Shown here: one piece after another, positions 17,581 through 27,269 of the stretch
How positions within the stretch are numbered: position 1 is the first letter of the stretch
Layout of the letters: each line of letters begins with the position of its first letter
Source of the DNA: an uncultured Verrucomicrobia subdivision 3 bacterium
Lineage (GTDB): Bacteria > Verrucomicrobiota > Verrucomicrobiia > Limisphaerales > UBA11358
NCBI GenBank assembly: GCA_903842235.1
Contig: CAIMLG010000008.1
Location: forward strand, 1-54,900
DNA: 54,900 nucleotides
Reading direction: 5' to 3'
Program-made: the position numbers and the translations under genes
The notes under the pieces: generated by a model
What the model was told of the DNA's origin: nothing
Databases searched by the model: none
What the model saw: the letters and a program-made list of their open reading frames with translations, nothing else

Positions 17581-17904
17581 ATGAGCGAATCCGAGCATCC
17601 CGTGGAATTGAGCGGCTATCTTCGCCGCTGCGCGGTTATTTTCTGTGTTGTGCTCTGCACCACGGCGCTGATGATTGCCACCTCGTTCTCGCATTTTGGC
17701 GAGGGTTGGACCCTGAGAGTCACGCTCATTCTCGCCATTGCGGCGGTGAACGCTTTTCTCGTCGCCGGCTATCTCATGCACCTGCTGTCGGAAAAAAAGC
17801 TGGTTTATACCGTGCTGGGCTTCACCGTGATCTTTTTCATTGGCCTGATGGGGTTGACCGTCTGGGCCACCAACGGCTTTCCGCCCGGCACGGTTTCCCA
17901 TTGA
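17581..17904 (+). CDS. Cytochrome c oxidase subunit IV-type small membrane protein
   Basis: 107 residues with three hydrophobic helices: CAVIFCVVLCTTALMIATSF, VTLILAIAAVNAFLVAGYLM and VLGFTVIFFIGLMGLTVWA. The pattern, including NAFLVAGYLMHLLSEKKL between helices 2 and 3, matches the prokaryotic COX4/CtaF family of oxidase accessory subunits. It follows subunit III by eight bases. An earlier in-frame ATG overlaps subunit III and is not used. The role is structural; a catalytic role is not expected. Confidence 0.85.
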   Translation: MSESEHPVELSGYLRRCAVIFCVVLCTTALMIATSFSHFGEGWTLRVTLILAIAAVNAFLVAGYLMHLLSEKKLVYTVLGFTVIFFIGLMGLTVWATNGFPPGTVSH

Positions 17905-17910
17905 ACTAAA

Positions 17911-18096
17911 ATGTCCCTCAAAGCTTTGCATCTCATATTTGTGACGCTGCTGACGATGCTCTCGTTTGGCTGCTCGGCTTGGGCCTTTCAGGCGGGCAGC
18001 GTGATGGGGGGCGCGGCCGCCCTGGTCGGCGGGATGTTCGTGATCGTCTATGGCGTCTATTTTTTGAGAAAATTGAAAAACATCAGCTATCTATGA
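17911..18096 (+). CDS. Small two-helix membrane protein in the oxidase operon
   Basis: 61 residues with two hydrophobic segments (LHLIFVTLLTMLSFGCSAWAF and AAALVGGMFVIVYGVYFL) ending in a basic KLKNISYL tail. No family recognised. It lies six bases after the subunit IV gene and its TGA overlaps the next ATG, so it is translationally coupled on both sides. It may be an oxidase assembly or accessory peptide. Confidence 0.7.
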   Translation: MSLKALHLIFVTLLTMLSFGCSAWAFQAGSVMGGAAALVGGMFVIVYGVYFLRKLKNISYL

Positions 18097-18338
18097 AAGC
18101 GCTTCGTCAAATTCTCCTGGTTGCGGCGGCGTTCGCCCCGGCGAAACTGCTGGCCTGCGCTACCTGCTACGGTGGCAACATTGATTCGCCGATGGCGGAG
18201 GGCATGAACTGGGGCATCTTCACGCTGCTGGCGGTGGTGGTCACCGTGTTGGCAGCGTTTTTAACCTTTCTCATCTACGCCATTCGCCGGAGTCAGGCGC
18301 TCGAAGCGGCCATCCCAAAAACCTCTTCCGAAGCATGA
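18093..18338 (+). CDS. Small CxxC membrane protein in the oxidase operon
   Basis: 81 residues. A hydrophobic N-terminus (ILLVAAAFAPAKLLA) leads to CATCYGG (Cys22 and Cys25), then a second helix (GIFTLLAVVVTVLAAFLTFLIYAI) and a polar tail. The Cys pair lies where a signal peptidase site would be, at the periplasmic side. With no His after the second Cys it is not a heme c site. Placement between subunits IV and II suggests a part in assembly, perhaps CuA metallation or thiol chemistry, but this is a guess. ATGA overlaps join it to both neighbours. Confidence 0.72.
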   Translation: MKALRQILLVAAAFAPAKLLACATCYGGNIDSPMAEGMNWGIFTLLAVVVTVLAAFLTFLIYAIRRSQALEAAIPKTSSEA

Positions 18339-19132
18339 AAGAATCCTGGCTCGCCCAAAAAACCGACTGGTTTGCCCATCACGCGCTCGGGCTTCCGGAA
18401 CTAGCCTCGGCCAACGGCAAGGCCGTGGACCACCTGATGGTTTATGTCCACTGGCTCATGCTCGCGCTGTTCGTCGGCTGGATCCTCTATTTCGGCTATG
18501 TGCTGTTTCGGTTCAATGCCGCCCGGCAGCCCAAGGCGGATCATGCTGGTTCCACGAGCAAAATCCCCTCCTATGTCGAATTGGCCATTGTCGCCGTGGA
18601 GGCGGTGCTGTTGCTGGGGGTGGCGATTCCCATTTGGGCGAGGAATGTGGATCGTTTTCCGAAGCCCGAAGAATCGACCGTCATTCAGATCATGGCGCAG
18701 CAGTTTGCTTGGAACGCCCGCTATCCTGGACCGAACGGCGTCTTTGGTCGGCAGGAGATGAAACTCATCAGCGATAAAAACGTCTTTGGCGTGGACCCCG
18801 CCGATCCGGCCGGCCAGGATGACCTTCAGGTGTTCAATGAAATCCATGTGCCGGTGGATAAACCGGTGCTGATCTATTTGAGTTCCAAGGACGTGATTCA
18901 CTCGCTCAAGCTGGTCGCCATGCGGGTCACGCAGGACGCCATTCCCGGTCTGCGGATTCCGTTTACCTTCACGCCCACCAAGATCGGTCGCTACCAAATC
19001 GAATGCGCCCAGCTTTGCGGCAACGGCCATGCCGCCATGGCCGGTGGTTTCCTGGTGGTGCAAAGCAAGGACGACTATGCCACGTGGCTGGCCTCCAAGT
19101 CGCCGTCCATCGCCCCGGCAAGTTTTGAATAA
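18335..19132 (+). CDS. ctaC: Cytochrome c oxidase subunit II
   Basis: 265 residues with two membrane helices near residues 35-58 and 81-102, then a cupredoxin domain outside the membrane. CuA ligands are His189 (DVIHS), Cys224 and Cys228 (ECAQLCGNGH), His232 and Met235. The usual Glu between the cysteines, which binds through its backbone carbonyl, is Gln here, a common variant. There is no fused cytochrome c domain, so the enzyme is of aa3 type and needs a separate electron donor. No cleavable signal peptide is obvious. Its ATG overlaps the previous stop. It is the last gene of the operon, whereas subunit II usually comes first. Confidence 0.94.
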   Translation: MKESWLAQKTDWFAHHALGLPELASANGKAVDHLMVYVHWLMLALFVGWILYFGYVLFRFNAARQPKADHAGSTSKIPSYVELAIVAVEAVLLLGVAIPIWARNVDRFPKPEESTVIQIMAQQFAWNARYPGPNGVFGRQEMKLISDKNVFGVDPADPAGQDDLQVFNEIHVPVDKPVLIYLSSKDVIHSLKLVAMRVTQDAIPGLRIPFTFTPTKIGRYQIECAQLCGNGHAAMAGGFLVVQSKDDYATWLASKSPSIAPASFE

Positions 19133-19166
19133 TTTGAAAAGCGGGCTACTTGGTTTCGGATTCAAT

Positions 19167-19730
19167 TCAGTTCCACGACAAATCTTCCGGCATCTGCGAG
19201 AGGAGCTTGTTTTTCCATCCGCCTTTGCTTTGCAGGACTTTGTGCCAGAGCTGTTCGGGCGGCGTTTCAAACACCAGTTCGAGCGAGGCCGGAAACGTGA
19301 GCCAGGCTTTCTGCTTCATTTCACCTTCCAACTGGCCCGGACTCCAGCCTGCGTAACCCGCAAACAAACGGACTTTTTTCGTCGGGGAAAGACCTTCGTC
19401 CATCTCCAATAAATCATCGAGCGAATGGCCGAGGGCCAGATTCGGCAGCACATCCGCCTCGGGGATGAAGCTGTCGGTGTGCAGATAGCTGAGCGCGCCG
19501 GGCTGCACCGGCCCGCCCAGGTAGAGGGGGGCGGTCTTGAGCGTTTCGGGCAGGTCCGCGATGATCAGATCGCCGACGGTCCGGCCGACGGTCCGGTTCA
19601 GCACCAGCCCGAACGCACCCTCGGCATCGTGCCGGCAGATCAAGACGACCGTGTGCTGGAAAAACGATCCGCCCAACTGCCCGCTGGCGAGCAGTAACTG
19701 CCCTCGCAATACATTTGGTTTTTTCGCCAT
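19167..19730 (-). CDS. YqgE/AlgH family protein
   Basis: 187 residues from the Met of MAKKPNVLRGQLLLASG, the conserved family N-terminus; an upstream in-frame Met adds 13 residues without family features. Conserved elements are FFQHTVVLICRHDAEGAFGLVLNR, LYLGGPVQPGALSYLHT and VRLFAGYAGWSPGQLEGE. The family (DUF179) is widespread, often near yqgF, and its biochemical role is unknown; a regulatory part in alginate synthesis was proposed in Pseudomonas. It stands alone, convergent with subunit II and divergent from cysS. Confidence 0.9.
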   Translation of the reverse strand: MAKKPNVLRGQLLLASGQLGGSFFQHTVVLICRHDAEGAFGLVLNRTVGRTVGDLIIADLPETLKTAPLYLGGPVQPGALSYLHTDSFIPEADVLPNLALGHSLDDLLEMDEGLSPTKKVRLFAGYAGWSPGQLEGEMKQKAWLTFPASLELVFETPPEQLWHKVLQSKGGWKNKLLSQMPEDLSWN

Positions 19731-19847
19731 CGCTGAAGCCAATTTGCCCCAACTCCGTCTGCCTGGCAAAAATAAAACCGCTGGCGCCTCGCTGAAACCA
19801 AATTTCCTTTTGCTTTCCGGCGCCGCGCTTTACCTTGCGCGCTGCGT

Positions 19848-21251
19848 ATGGCCTTGAAATTGTTCAACACCTTATCCCGGTCCGTGCGGGAATTTACGCC
19901 GCTGGATCCAGCCGGTAAAAAAGTCGGGCTGTATTGCTGCGGCCCAACGGTCTATGACTATGCGCACATCGGCAACTGGCGCACGTTTGTCTTTGCCGAC
20001 CTCGTCCGCCGCGCGCTCGAATTTTCCGGCTACGAGGTGCAACACGTCATGAACATTACGGACGTGGAGGACAAAATCATCAAGCGGGTCCGCGAGCAGA
20101 AAACCACGCTCCCGGAGTTTACCGGCAAATTTGAAGCCGCTTTTCTGGATGATTTGAAGGCGCTCGGCTGCCGGGAACCGCATCAGAAACCCCGCGCCAC
20201 CGCGCACATTGCCGAAATCATTGCCCTGATTGAAAAGCTGGTTGCCCGCGGCGTCGCCTACCAGGCGGCCGACGGCTCGGTTTATTTTAGCATTGAAAAA
20301 TACCGGGGTTGCGGTTGTTGCTACGGTCAGTTGCTCAAACTGAATTTGGACGAGATGCGGGCCGGCGAGCGGGTTGCCTCGGACGAATATGAAAAAGAAT
20401 CCGTGGCTGATTTCGCGCTCTGGAAAGCCTATGGGTCGGAGGACGGCGAAGTCGCTTGGGACAGTCCGTGGGGCAAAGGTCGCCCCGGCTGGCACATCGA
20501 ATGTTCGGCTATGAGCATCAAGGCGCTGGGCGAAACCTTTGACTTGCACCTCGGCGGCGAGGATTTGAAATTTCCGCATCACGAGGACGAAATTGCCCAG
20601 AGCGAAGGCGCCACCGGCAAGCCGTTTGTGAAATTCTGGCTGCACGGCGCGCACCTGCTCGTTGAAGGCAAGAAGATGAGCAAATCGCTGGGGAATTTTT
20701 TCACGCTGCGCGATCTGCAGGCGAAAGGGTTTACCGGCCGCGAAGTGCGCTTTCTGCTGTTGAGTTCGCACTATCGGGAGACGTTTAATTTTACGTTTGA
20801 TGGACTGGCTGGAGCCCGGACCTCGCTGGCGCGCATTGATGAATGCTTGGCGAAACTACGTGAATTGTCGGGGGGCGGGGGCGGGGATGCCAACTCCGGA
20901 TTGTTGGGGGCGTTTCAAACTGCGCTCGAAGAAGATCTCAATATCTCCGCCGCTTGGGCGGCGGTTTTTGAGTGGGTGCGCGAGACGAATAAGCGCATTG
21001 CAGAAAATTCCCTGAGTAGGCCGGATGCCGCTGCCGCCTTGGCTGGATGGGAGAAAGTGGATTCGGTCCTCGGCATCGGAGTAGTAACGGAGGCGGAAGT
21101 TCCCGCCGAAATCTCCGCGTTGGCCGAAGCCCGCACCACTGCAAAGAAGGCGAAGGATTTTAAGCGCGCAGACGCCCTCCGCGATGATTTGAAAAGCCAG
21201 GGCTGGCTGATCGAAGACACGGCCAAAGGCCCAAAACTGAAGAAGCATTGA
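19848..21251 (+). CDS. cysS: Cysteinyl-tRNA synthetase
   Basis: 467 residues, usual length. Class I synthetase with [19 protein letters not shown] (the HIGH motif is HIGN, and the first Cys zinc ligand lies in CCGPTV), zinc site continuing in GWHIECSAM and [12 protein letters not shown], and the KMSKSLGN loop. The C-terminal DALR-type region ends in [18 protein letters not shown]. It charges tRNA-Cys in the cytoplasm. The insertion [17 protein letters not shown] has two extra closely spaced cysteines. The stop overlaps or nearly touches tmk, suggesting co-transcription. Confidence 0.96.
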   Translation: MALKLFNTLSRSVREFTPLDPAGKKVGLYCCGPTVYDYAHIGNWRTFVFADLVRRALEFSGYEVQHVMNITDVEDKIIKRVREQKTTLPEFTGKFEAAFLDDLKALGCREPHQKPRATAHIAEIIALIEKLVARGVAYQAADGSVYFSIEKYRGCGCCYGQLLKLNLDEMRAGERVASDEYEKESVADFALWKAYGSEDGEVAWDSPWGKGRPGWHIECSAMSIKALGETFDLHLGGEDLKFPHHEDEIAQSEGATGKPFVKFWLHGAHLLVEGKKMSKSLGNFFTLRDLQAKGFTGREVRFLLLSSHYRETFNFTFDGLAGARTSLARIDECLAKLRELSGGGGGDANSGLLGAFQTALEEDLNISAAWAAVFEWVRETNKRIAENSLSRPDAAAALAGWEKVDSVLGIGVVTEAEVPAEISALAEARTTAKKAKDFKRADALRDDLKSQGWLIEDTAKGPKLKKH

Positions 21252-21289
21252 TTTTATCCGAGGCGCTAACCCTAAATCGCAATTTGCCA

Positions 21290-21946
21290 ATGAACAAAGG
21301 CTGTTTCATCACATTCGAGGGCACCGAAGGCTGCGGCAAATCCACGCAAATCAAGCTGCTGGATGAGCACTTGCGGGCGCTGGGCCACCGCGTGCGGCTG
21401 TTGCGGGAGCCGGGCGGCACGCTTATCGGCGAAGAAATCCGGCACACGCTCAAGCACAGCCATAATAACGCCGCCATGACCGCCGAGGCGGAGCTGCTGC
21501 TGATGAATGCCAGCCGGGCCCAGTTGGTCCGCGAAATTATTCGTCCCGCGCTGGCCGCCGGTGAAATTGTAGTGAGCGACCGGTTTTACGATTCGACGAC
21601 GGCGTATCAGGGCTTTGGCCGGGAACTGGACTTGGACCAAGTAAAAGCCGTCATTGATTTTGCTGTGGGCGAGGTCCGGCCAAACCTGACGTTGCTGCTG
21701 CACGTTCCGGCGGATGTCAGCGCGGAGCGCCTGCGTTCGCGGCAATCCACGCTGCCGTTTGTCCGGGACCGCATTGAGGAAGCCGACCGCAAATTTTTTG
21801 AGCGCGTGGCTCACGGGTTTGGCGTCATCGCCGCCAACGAACCCCAGCGCGTCAAATTCATCAATGGCGCCCAGTCGATGGCGGCGGTATGCGCGGAAAT
21901 TTGGAAAATCATCCAGCCCCTGCTGCCCAAAGTCGGCCGGTGGTGA
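21290..21946 (+). CDS. tmk: Thymidylate kinase
   Basis: 218 residues. P-loop FEGTEGCGKSTQ near the N-terminus, the dTMP-binding REPGGT motif, the ...VSDRFYDSTTAYQGFGR segment and the LID region RLRSRQSTLPFVRDRIEE. It phosphorylates dTMP to dTDP in the cytoplasm. I prefer the ATG giving MNKGCFITFEG; a TTG start overlapping the cysS stop would add 14 residues with no family match. It is second in the cysS-tmk-DUF4404 run. Confidence 0.94.
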   Translation: MNKGCFITFEGTEGCGKSTQIKLLDEHLRALGHRVRLLREPGGTLIGEEIRHTLKHSHNNAAMTAEAELLLMNASRAQLVREIIRPALAAGEIVVSDRFYDSTTAYQGFGRELDLDQVKAVIDFAVGEVRPNLTLLLHVPADVSAERLRSRQSTLPFVRDRIEEADRKFFERVAHGFGVIAANEPQRVKFINGAQSMAAVCAEIWKIIQPLLPKVGRW

Positions 21947-21991
21947 TTTTGGTTGCCGAAAAGAAAAGGCCCGTTAAGTTTGCATGAGACT

Positions 21992-22324
21992 ATGATCGAA
22001 AAAACCATCAGTGAAATTGAGGCGAAAATCGGTGGCGCGGAAGCCGTGAGCCCCGAGCGCAAACAGGAACTGCTGAGGCTGCTGGGCACCTTGAAGACGG
22101 AGGTTGCCGCGCTGGCCAAAACGCATGGCGAACAGGCCGACAGTATTGCCGGCTTTGCGAGCCTGTCGGCGCACGAAGCCATGCGCGCCGAGCCGAATCC
22201 ACAATTGCGGGAGCTCTCGATCCAAGGTTTGCGTTCGTCGACCGATGGTTTTGAACAGTCGCACCCGCGGCTGGTGCAAATCATCAACTCCATCAGCAAA
22301 ACACTGTCCGATCTGGGGATTTGA
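21992..22324 (+). CDS. DUF4404-like small helical protein
   Basis: 110 residues, almost entirely helical and acidic, with heptad-like spacing in ELLRLLGTLKTEVAALAKTH. The arrangement (two helices, then HEAMRAEPNPQLRELSIQGLRSS and a C-terminal helix ending in SKTLSDLGI) resembles the DUF4404 family, whose function is unknown. It follows tmk by 45 bases and converges on nadB. The start is the second in-frame candidate, because the upstream one has no support. Confidence 0.65.
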   Translation: MIEKTISEIEAKIGGAEAVSPERKQELLRLLGTLKTEVAALAKTHGEQADSIAGFASLSAHEAMRAEPNPQLRELSIQGLRSSTDGFEQSHPRLVQIINSISKTLSDLGI

Positions 22325-22330
22325 TCGGGG

Positions 22331-23932
22331 TTACGCGGCGCGGCGCGCCACGGTGTCTCGTTGTGCCCATTCCGGGTTCAGGCCGGGAAAATCCAGGTTG
22401 TAGTTTAACCCGCGGCTTTCGGGGCGGAGCAGGGCGCATTGCACGATTAGTTCCGCCACGGTGGCGATGTTGCGCAATTCCAGCAAATCGGCGGTGACGA
22501 TGAAATTCCAATAATATTCATGGATTTCCGACTGTAAATTCGCCAAGCGCGACTGCGCCCGCAGCAAGCGCTTGTTGGTGCGCACGATGCCCACGTAATC
22601 CCACATCAGCCGCCGGATTTCATCCCAGTTATGGGAAACGACCACGAGTTCGTCCGCATTGGTCGCGCTGCCGGATTGCCACAGGGGAATGGTTAACTCG
22701 GATTTTGCCGTCGGCTGGGCTACGATTTTTTCGGCGGCGCGGTGGGCGCAGACCAGGGCCTCCAGCAGGGAATTGCTCGCCAGCCGGTTGGCGCCATGCA
22801 AGCCCGTGCAAGCGACTTCGCCGACGGCGTAAAGACCGGCAATCTCCGTTTCGCCATTCACGCCGGTCACCACACCGCCGCATTGGTAATGGGCCGCCGG
22901 AACCACGGGGATCGGTTCCTTGGTGATATCAATGCCGTAGCCGAGGCACGTCTGGTAGATGTTGGGAAACCGGTTAATGATGAATTTGGCCGGCTTGTGG
23001 GTGATGTCCAGATGCACGCAATCGGCCCCGGATTTCTTCATTTCACTGTCAATGGCCCGGGCGACGATGTCGCGGGGAGCCAGGGATTTCAACGGGTGAA
23101 ATCCGTCCATGAATTCCTGGCCGCCCAACGTTTTCAGGATGCCGCCCTCGCCGCGCACGGCCTCGGAAATCAGGAACGACTTGGCTTTGGGGTGATAGAG
23201 GCAGGTGGGGTGGAATTGGACAAACTCCATGTTGGCCACGGCCGCGCCGGCGCGATAGGCCATGGCAACACCGTCGCCGGTCGCGATGTCAGGATTCGTC
23301 GTATAGAGATAAACTTTGCCGCAGCCGCCCGTGGCCAGCAGGGTTACCGGCGCGCCGAAGGTAATGACGCGATTGCCGTTTTTATCGAAAACGTAAGCCC
23401 CCAGACAATGGTTTTCACCAACATAACCCAGTTTCTGGCTCGTAATCAGATCAATCGCAATGTGGTTTTCAAAGATTTCGATGTTCGGCTGGGCGGCGAC
23501 CGCCGCGAGCAGGGCCCGCTCAATTTCGCGGCCGGTGACATCCTTGGCGTGCAGAATCCGGCGCTTGGAATGGCCGCCTTCGCGGCCGAGGTCCAGTTGC
23601 CGGCCGCCGTCTTCGCTGGGCGCTTCGCGCTCGGAAAACTTCATCCCCAGTTCAATTAATTCATGAATCCGAGCCGGGCCTTCCTCGACGATGGTGCGGA
23701 CGACTCGTTCCTGGCACAAGCCCGCGCCGGCCGCCAGCGTGTCTTTGAGGTGCAATGCGAAGGAGTCTTCTTTGCTGGTAACCGACGCAATGCCGCCTTG
23801 CGCGTAGTTGGTATTGGATTCCGCCCGATCTTTTTTGGTGACGATGGCCACCCGCCCCCGGGGCGCCACGTTTAAGGCGAAAGACAGGCCGGCAATGCCA
23901 CTGCCGAGGATGAGAAAATCGAAATGTTTCAT
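22331..23932 (-). CDS. nadB: L-aspartate oxidase
   Basis: 533 residues, usual length. FAD-binding [14 protein letters not shown] at the N-terminus, substrate and flavin contacts in [43 protein letters not shown] and [14 protein letters not shown]. The C-terminal domain is helical ([15 protein letters not shown]). It oxidises aspartate to iminoaspartate, the first step of NAD synthesis from aspartate; quinolinate synthase is not in the window. The Met lies 71 bases after panC on the same strand, so the two coenzyme genes probably form an operon. Confidence 0.96.
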   Translation of the reverse strand: MKHFDFLILGSGIAGLSFALNVAPRGRVAIVTKKDRAESNTNYAQGGIASVTSKEDSFALHLKDTLAAGAGLCQERVVRTIVEEGPARIHELIELGMKFSEREAPSEDGGRQLDLGREGGHSKRRILHAKDVTGREIERALLAAVAAQPNIEIFENHIAIDLITSQKLGYVGENHCLGAYVFDKNGNRVITFGAPVTLLATGGCGKVYLYTTNPDIATGDGVAMAYRAGAAVANMEFVQFHPTCLYHPKAKSFLISEAVRGEGGILKTLGGQEFMDGFHPLKSLAPRDIVARAIDSEMKKSGADCVHLDITHKPAKFIINRFPNIYQTCLGYGIDITKEPIPVVPAAHYQCGGVVTGVNGETEIAGLYAVGEVACTGLHGANRLASNSLLEALVCAHRAAEKIVAQPTAKSELTIPLWQSGSATNADELVVVSHNWDEIRRLMWDYVGIVRTNKRLLRAQSRLANLQSEIHEYYWNFIVTADLLELRNIATVAELIVQCALLRPESRGLNYNLDFPGLNPEWAQRDTVARRAA

Positions 23933-24003
23933 GGGCTCAGGCTCAAGGTCACAAACTTTTCCAGGTAAATCAAAACTCTTTGCGCGTGGGGTTGCAGCTG
24001 GAA

Positions 24004-24894
24004 TTAAAGTGGAGCATTGTCAATCAACCGCGTTTTGCCGACGAACACCGCCAGCGCCATCTGCGTGCCGGACCTTACCTGCGTGACCGGTTCCAGCGTT
24101 CCGGGATCGAAAAACTCGACGTAGTCCAAGCGCGCCTGCGGGGCGGCGGTGAAGAATTCCTTCAGGTCGGCCTTCAGCCGCGCGGCGGAAACGGACTTCT
24201 TTTTTACGGCCGCGCAAACCGCCTGCAGCGCGTGAAAAAGAATCACTGCCTGCGCCCGCTGCTCCGCGTCGAGATACTTGTTCCGCGAACTCATCGCCAG
24301 TCCATCGCGTTCTCGCAGGGTGGGGGCGATGACGATTTTGATCGGGAAATTCAAGTCAGCCACCATGCGCTTAATAACCGCCGCCTGCTGGAAATCTTTT
24401 TGCCCAAACACCGCCACGTCCGGCCGCACCAGATTGAAAAGTTTGGCCACCACCGTTGTTACGCCGCGAAAATGTGTCGGTCGCGCCGCGCCCTCCATGT
24501 TCTGCGACAGCTTTTCCTCGACGACATAGGTGCTGAATCCGGTGGGGCGGGCGTCCTTGTGAGCCGGTCCTTGCGGACGGCCACCAGGATACATTTCCGC
24601 GTCGCCCGGTGTGAAAACCGTGTCCACGCCGGCTTCCCGGCACAACTGTAAATCGCGGTTTAAGTCGCGGGGGTATTTGGCGAGATCTTCCGTCGGTGCG
24701 AACTGGGTCGGGTTGACGTAAATACTCAAGACCACTTTCCCCTTCTTGCCCGTCCGCCGGCGGGCCTCACGCACTAGGCTCAAATGGCCGGCATGGAGAT
24801 AGCCCATTGTCGGCACGAAACCAATGCGGATGCCCTGCCGCCGCCAGCTTTGGGAGCGTTTCTGCATGGCACCGGGGCTGGAAATGATATGCAT
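24004..24894 (-). CDS. panC: Pantothenate synthetase
   Basis: 296 residues, usual length. Class I synthetase-like fold with the HIGH-type motif [15 protein letters not shown], then YVNPTQF, a [19 protein letters not shown] segment ([14 protein letters not shown]), [12 protein letters not shown] and the KMSKS-type loop SSRNKYL. It joins pantoate and beta-alanine with ATP. The gene lies between a bidirectional terminator and nadB, so its own promoter should lie in the 40 bases between its start and that terminator. Confidence 0.96.
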   Translation of the reverse strand: MHIISSPGAMQKRSQSWRRQGIRIGFVPTMGYLHAGHLSLVREARRRTGKKGKVVLSIYVNPTQFAPTEDLAKYPRDLNRDLQLCREAGVDTVFTPGDAEMYPGGRPQGPAHKDARPTGFSTYVVEEKLSQNMEGAARPTHFRGVTTVVAKLFNLVRPDVAVFGQKDFQQAAVIKRMVADLNFPIKIVIAPTLRERDGLAMSSRNKYLDAEQRAQAVILFHALQAVCAAVKKKSVSAARLKADLKEFFTAAPQARLDYVEFFDPGTLEPVTQVRSGTQMALAVFVGKTRLIDNAPL

Positions 24895-24935
24895 GGCATG
24901 TGTTTAACCGAATTCCGGAGCGAATTCACGAAAGA

Positions 24936-24969
24936 AAAAGCCGCGCTGGGAGGCTCCAGCGCGGCTTTT
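24936..24969. terminator. Bidirectional intrinsic terminator between glutaredoxin gene and panC
   Basis: Perfect 14-bp stem: AAAAGCCGCGCTGG at 24936-24949 and its complement at 24956-24969, six-base loop. It has an A run on the left and a T run on the right, so it can act on both strands. It lies just beyond the stop of the glutaredoxin gene on the minus strand. Confidence 0.85.
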
Positions 24970-24992
24970 GTTCCCCACCCCTTAAATTCTTG

Positions 24993-25319
24993 TCATGCTG
25001 CCGTAAACAGATGCGTGTGCTTGTTGCACGATTGATCGGTCGGCGCCTCCGGTTGGCGGTCATTTGGTTGAACAATCTTGTTGGCCAGCATCCAAGCTTC
25101 AACCTCGGCGCCGCTGATATCGGGCAGCATCTGACCATTGATTTCAACGCAAGGGCTGAGTCGCTGGCCGCTTTTCTCAATCATTTCCTGCCGTTGCAAG
25201 GGATCGTTGACCACATCGCGGTCTTCAAACGGCAGATCGTATTTGCGCAAAATGGCGCGCACGCCTTGACTCCAACCACAGGTTGGTTTCAGGTAGGCTA
25301 TAATTTTTGGGTCGCTCAT
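24993..25319 (-). CDS. Monothiol glutaredoxin-like protein
   Basis: 108 residues from the Met of MSDPKIIAYLKP. Thioredoxin fold with the active site CGWSQG, i.e. CxxS, after a beta-alpha start, then LPFEDRDVVND and the cis-Pro segment RLSPCVEINGQML. Such proteins act in glutathione-dependent reduction or in iron-sulfur trafficking. The usual GG/GC-binding loop near the C-terminus is reduced to DISGAEVEAW. An upstream Met adding 11 hydrophobic residues is possible but is not conserved in the family. It follows tgt after a weak terminator. Confidence 0.85.
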   Translation of the reverse strand: MSDPKIIAYLKPTCGWSQGVRAILRKYDLPFEDRDVVNDPLQRQEMIEKSGQRLSPCVEINGQMLPDISGAEVEAWMLANKIVQPNDRQPEAPTDQSCNKHTHLFTAA

Positions 25320-25400
25320 AATTAGTAAAAGGTGACCTAACAACGGAAACATACTGCCATGTTTTTGGCTGTTGGCAACAAGAAATGTTCTGGAATTGGC

Positions 25401-25430
25401 AAAATACGCCCACCTTCTGATTTTGGTGGG
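25401..25430 (-). terminator. Weak terminator after tgt
   Basis: CCCACC (25409-25414) and GGTGGG (25425-25430) form a stem with a 10-base loop. Read on the minus strand it is followed by CGTATTTT. The position, about 40 bases after the tgt stop, is right for a terminator, but the T run is short. Confidence 0.45.
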
Positions 25431-25472
25431 TTGGGCGTCGAAGGAAAACAGGCTAACCGAGCGGCTGGATGA

Positions 25473-26624
25473 TCAAGTGCGCGCTTTTGGCAGGGCTGCT
25501 TTTCGGGCCGACAAAATCCGCTGCGAAGGTGTGAAATTGGCGATGAATTCGCGGTAGTAGTCCGCAAAGGTGCCCGCCGCGAGGTGCTTCCGGGCATCGG
25601 CCATGGTTTGCAGATACATGTGCGTATTGTGGACGCTCAACATGCGCAGGCCGAGAATTTCGTTCACGTTCAAGAGGTGCCGGAGATAGGCGCGGGTGAA
25701 ATGCTGGCAGGCAAAGCAGGTGCAGCCTTCCTCGATGGGGCGGAAGTCAGCCTTGAATTGGCCGCCCTTGACGCCAATGGCGCCGCGCCGCGTATAAGCC
25801 GTGCCGTTGCGGGCGACGCGGGTGGGCAGCACGCAGTCAAACATATCCACGCCCCGGGCCACGAGTTCGATCATCTGCGCGGGCGTGCCCAAGCCCATCG
25901 CGTAGCGCGCCTTGTTGGCGGGCAGATGCGGCACGGTGTATTCAATCGCCTGCAACATCTCCGGCTCCGGCTCGCCCACGCTCACGCCCCCGATGGCGTA
26001 ACCGTCAAAATCCATCGGCACAATCGCCTTGGCGCATTCCTCGCGCAGCGCGGGATTATTTCCCCCTTGCACGATGCCGAAAACTTTCTGGCCTTCGGCG
26101 CGCGGTTGTTCGCGGCATTCGCGGGCCCAGCGGATGGTGCGTTCCACGGCGTGGCGCTGCTCCTTGGCGGGCGCGTTGTGGGGCGGACATTCGTCAAAGC
26201 ACATGGCAATGTCCGAGCCCAGCGTGCGCTGGATTTCCATGGATTCCTTCGGGCCGATGAAGAGCATCGAGCCATCGAGATGTGAACGGAATTCCACGCC
26301 GTGCGGCTTGATTTTCCGGATTTTCGCCAGACTGAATACCTGAAAGCCGCCGCTGTCGGTGAGGATCGGCAGCTTCCAATTCATGAAATTGTGCAGGCCG
26401 CCGGCGGCGCGGATGATGTCGAGTCCGGGCCGGATGTTTAGGTGATAAGTATTGCCCAGGATGATTTGCGTGCCGCATTCCACCAATTCGCGCGGGTCCA
26501 TCGCCTTGACGCTGGCCTGCGTGCCGACCGGCATATACACGGGCGTATCCACGACCCCGTGCGCCGTGGTCAGTTTGCCGAGGCGCGCTAGGGTTTGCGT
26601 GTCAGTTTTAAGGAGTTCAAACAT
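25473..26624 (-). CDS. tgt: tRNA-guanine (queuine) transglycosylase
   Basis: 383 residues, usual length. Substrate motif DSGGFQVFSL with the catalytic Asp, FDECPPHNA, the second Asp in GVDMFDCVLPTR, and the zinc site CTCFACQHFTRAYLRHL. It exchanges guanine at position 34 of GUN tRNAs for preQ1, on the way to queuosine. It stands 105 bases downstream of the GcvR-like gene on the same strand; queA and queuosine genes are not seen. Confidence 0.96.
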   Translation of the reverse strand: MFELLKTDTQTLARLGKLTTAHGVVDTPVYMPVGTQASVKAMDPRELVECGTQIILGNTYHLNIRPGLDIIRAAGGLHNFMNWKLPILTDSGGFQVFSLAKIRKIKPHGVEFRSHLDGSMLFIGPKESMEIQRTLGSDIAMCFDECPPHNAPAKEQRHAVERTIRWARECREQPRAEGQKVFGIVQGGNNPALREECAKAIVPMDFDGYAIGGVSVGEPEPEMLQAIEYTVPHLPANKARYAMGLGTPAQMIELVARGVDMFDCVLPTRVARNGTAYTRRGAIGVKGGQFKADFRPIEEGCTCFACQHFTRAYLRHLLNVNEILGLRMLSVHNTHMYLQTMADARKHLAAGTFADYYREFIANFTPSQRILSARKAALPKART

Positions 26625-26729
26625 CCGGCGAAGGGTAAATTAAATTGCCGCCGGGGAGGACAAAAAACTTTTCCTCGAAGCAATGACTTCAGGGGAAACT
26701 GGAATAAACCTCGGGGCCACAGTGCCAAA

Positions 26730-27260
26730 CTATTGGCTGGTTAATTCGGCAAACGAGACATCCACCAGTAAATCGGCCGCGATTTTCTCTAAATCCTTTT
26801 TCAGTGAAGCAAGGTCGCATTGCGCTGGCAGTTGCAGGCGTGCGCCGGCCTTGAACAAGGTTTCTCCGGACATCGGCGCACTGACCACTTCGCTGGCAAA
26901 TTCCTCCACGTTTACGCCAAAGCGGGCCAGCGAGCGGGTGATTTCGCGGACAATGCCGGGGCGGTCGCTGCCGATGATTTCCAGCTGCACTTGACGGCCG
27001 GAAGCGGCGGCGGCGGCCGATTGGTCGGCGCGAATGAGGATTTGCAGACCGTTTTGCTGCAATTGTTGCAGGGCCGCCAGCAGGGTGGATTTGTTTTCCG
27101 CCGGAATCTCCATTCGCAGGAGGCCGGCGAATTCGCCGCCGAGGCGGCACATGCGGCTTTCCAGCCAGTTGCCACCGTGGTCGGCCACAACGCGGGCGAC
27201 GGCTTCCACCAGCCCCGTGCGATCCGGGCTGATGATGGTCATGACGAGCGGGGTAAGCAT
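26730..27260 (-). CDS. Two-ACT-domain protein, GcvR-like regulator
   Basis: 176 residues. Two tandem ACT domains, one starting with VMTIISPDRTGLVEAVARVV and one with LEIIGSDRPGIVREITRSL; both have the glycine-containing Asp-Arg-x-Gly ligand loop that binds amino acids. A small helical end follows. GcvR of Escherichia coli, of the same layout, senses glycine and restrains GcvA. No GcvA or glycine-cleavage gene is here, so the ligand and partner are open. It follows the DUF1232-like gene by nine bases. Confidence 0.8.
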   Translation of the reverse strand: MLTPLVMTIISPDRTGLVEAVARVVADHGGNWLESRMCRLGGEFAGLLRMEIPAENKSTLLAALQQLQQNGLQILIRADQSAAAAASGRQVQLEIIGSDRPGIVREITRSLARFGVNVEEFASEVVSAPMSGETLFKAGARLQLPAQCDLASLKKDLEKIAADLLVDVSFAELTSQ

Positions 27261-27269
27261 GGGGCGGCC

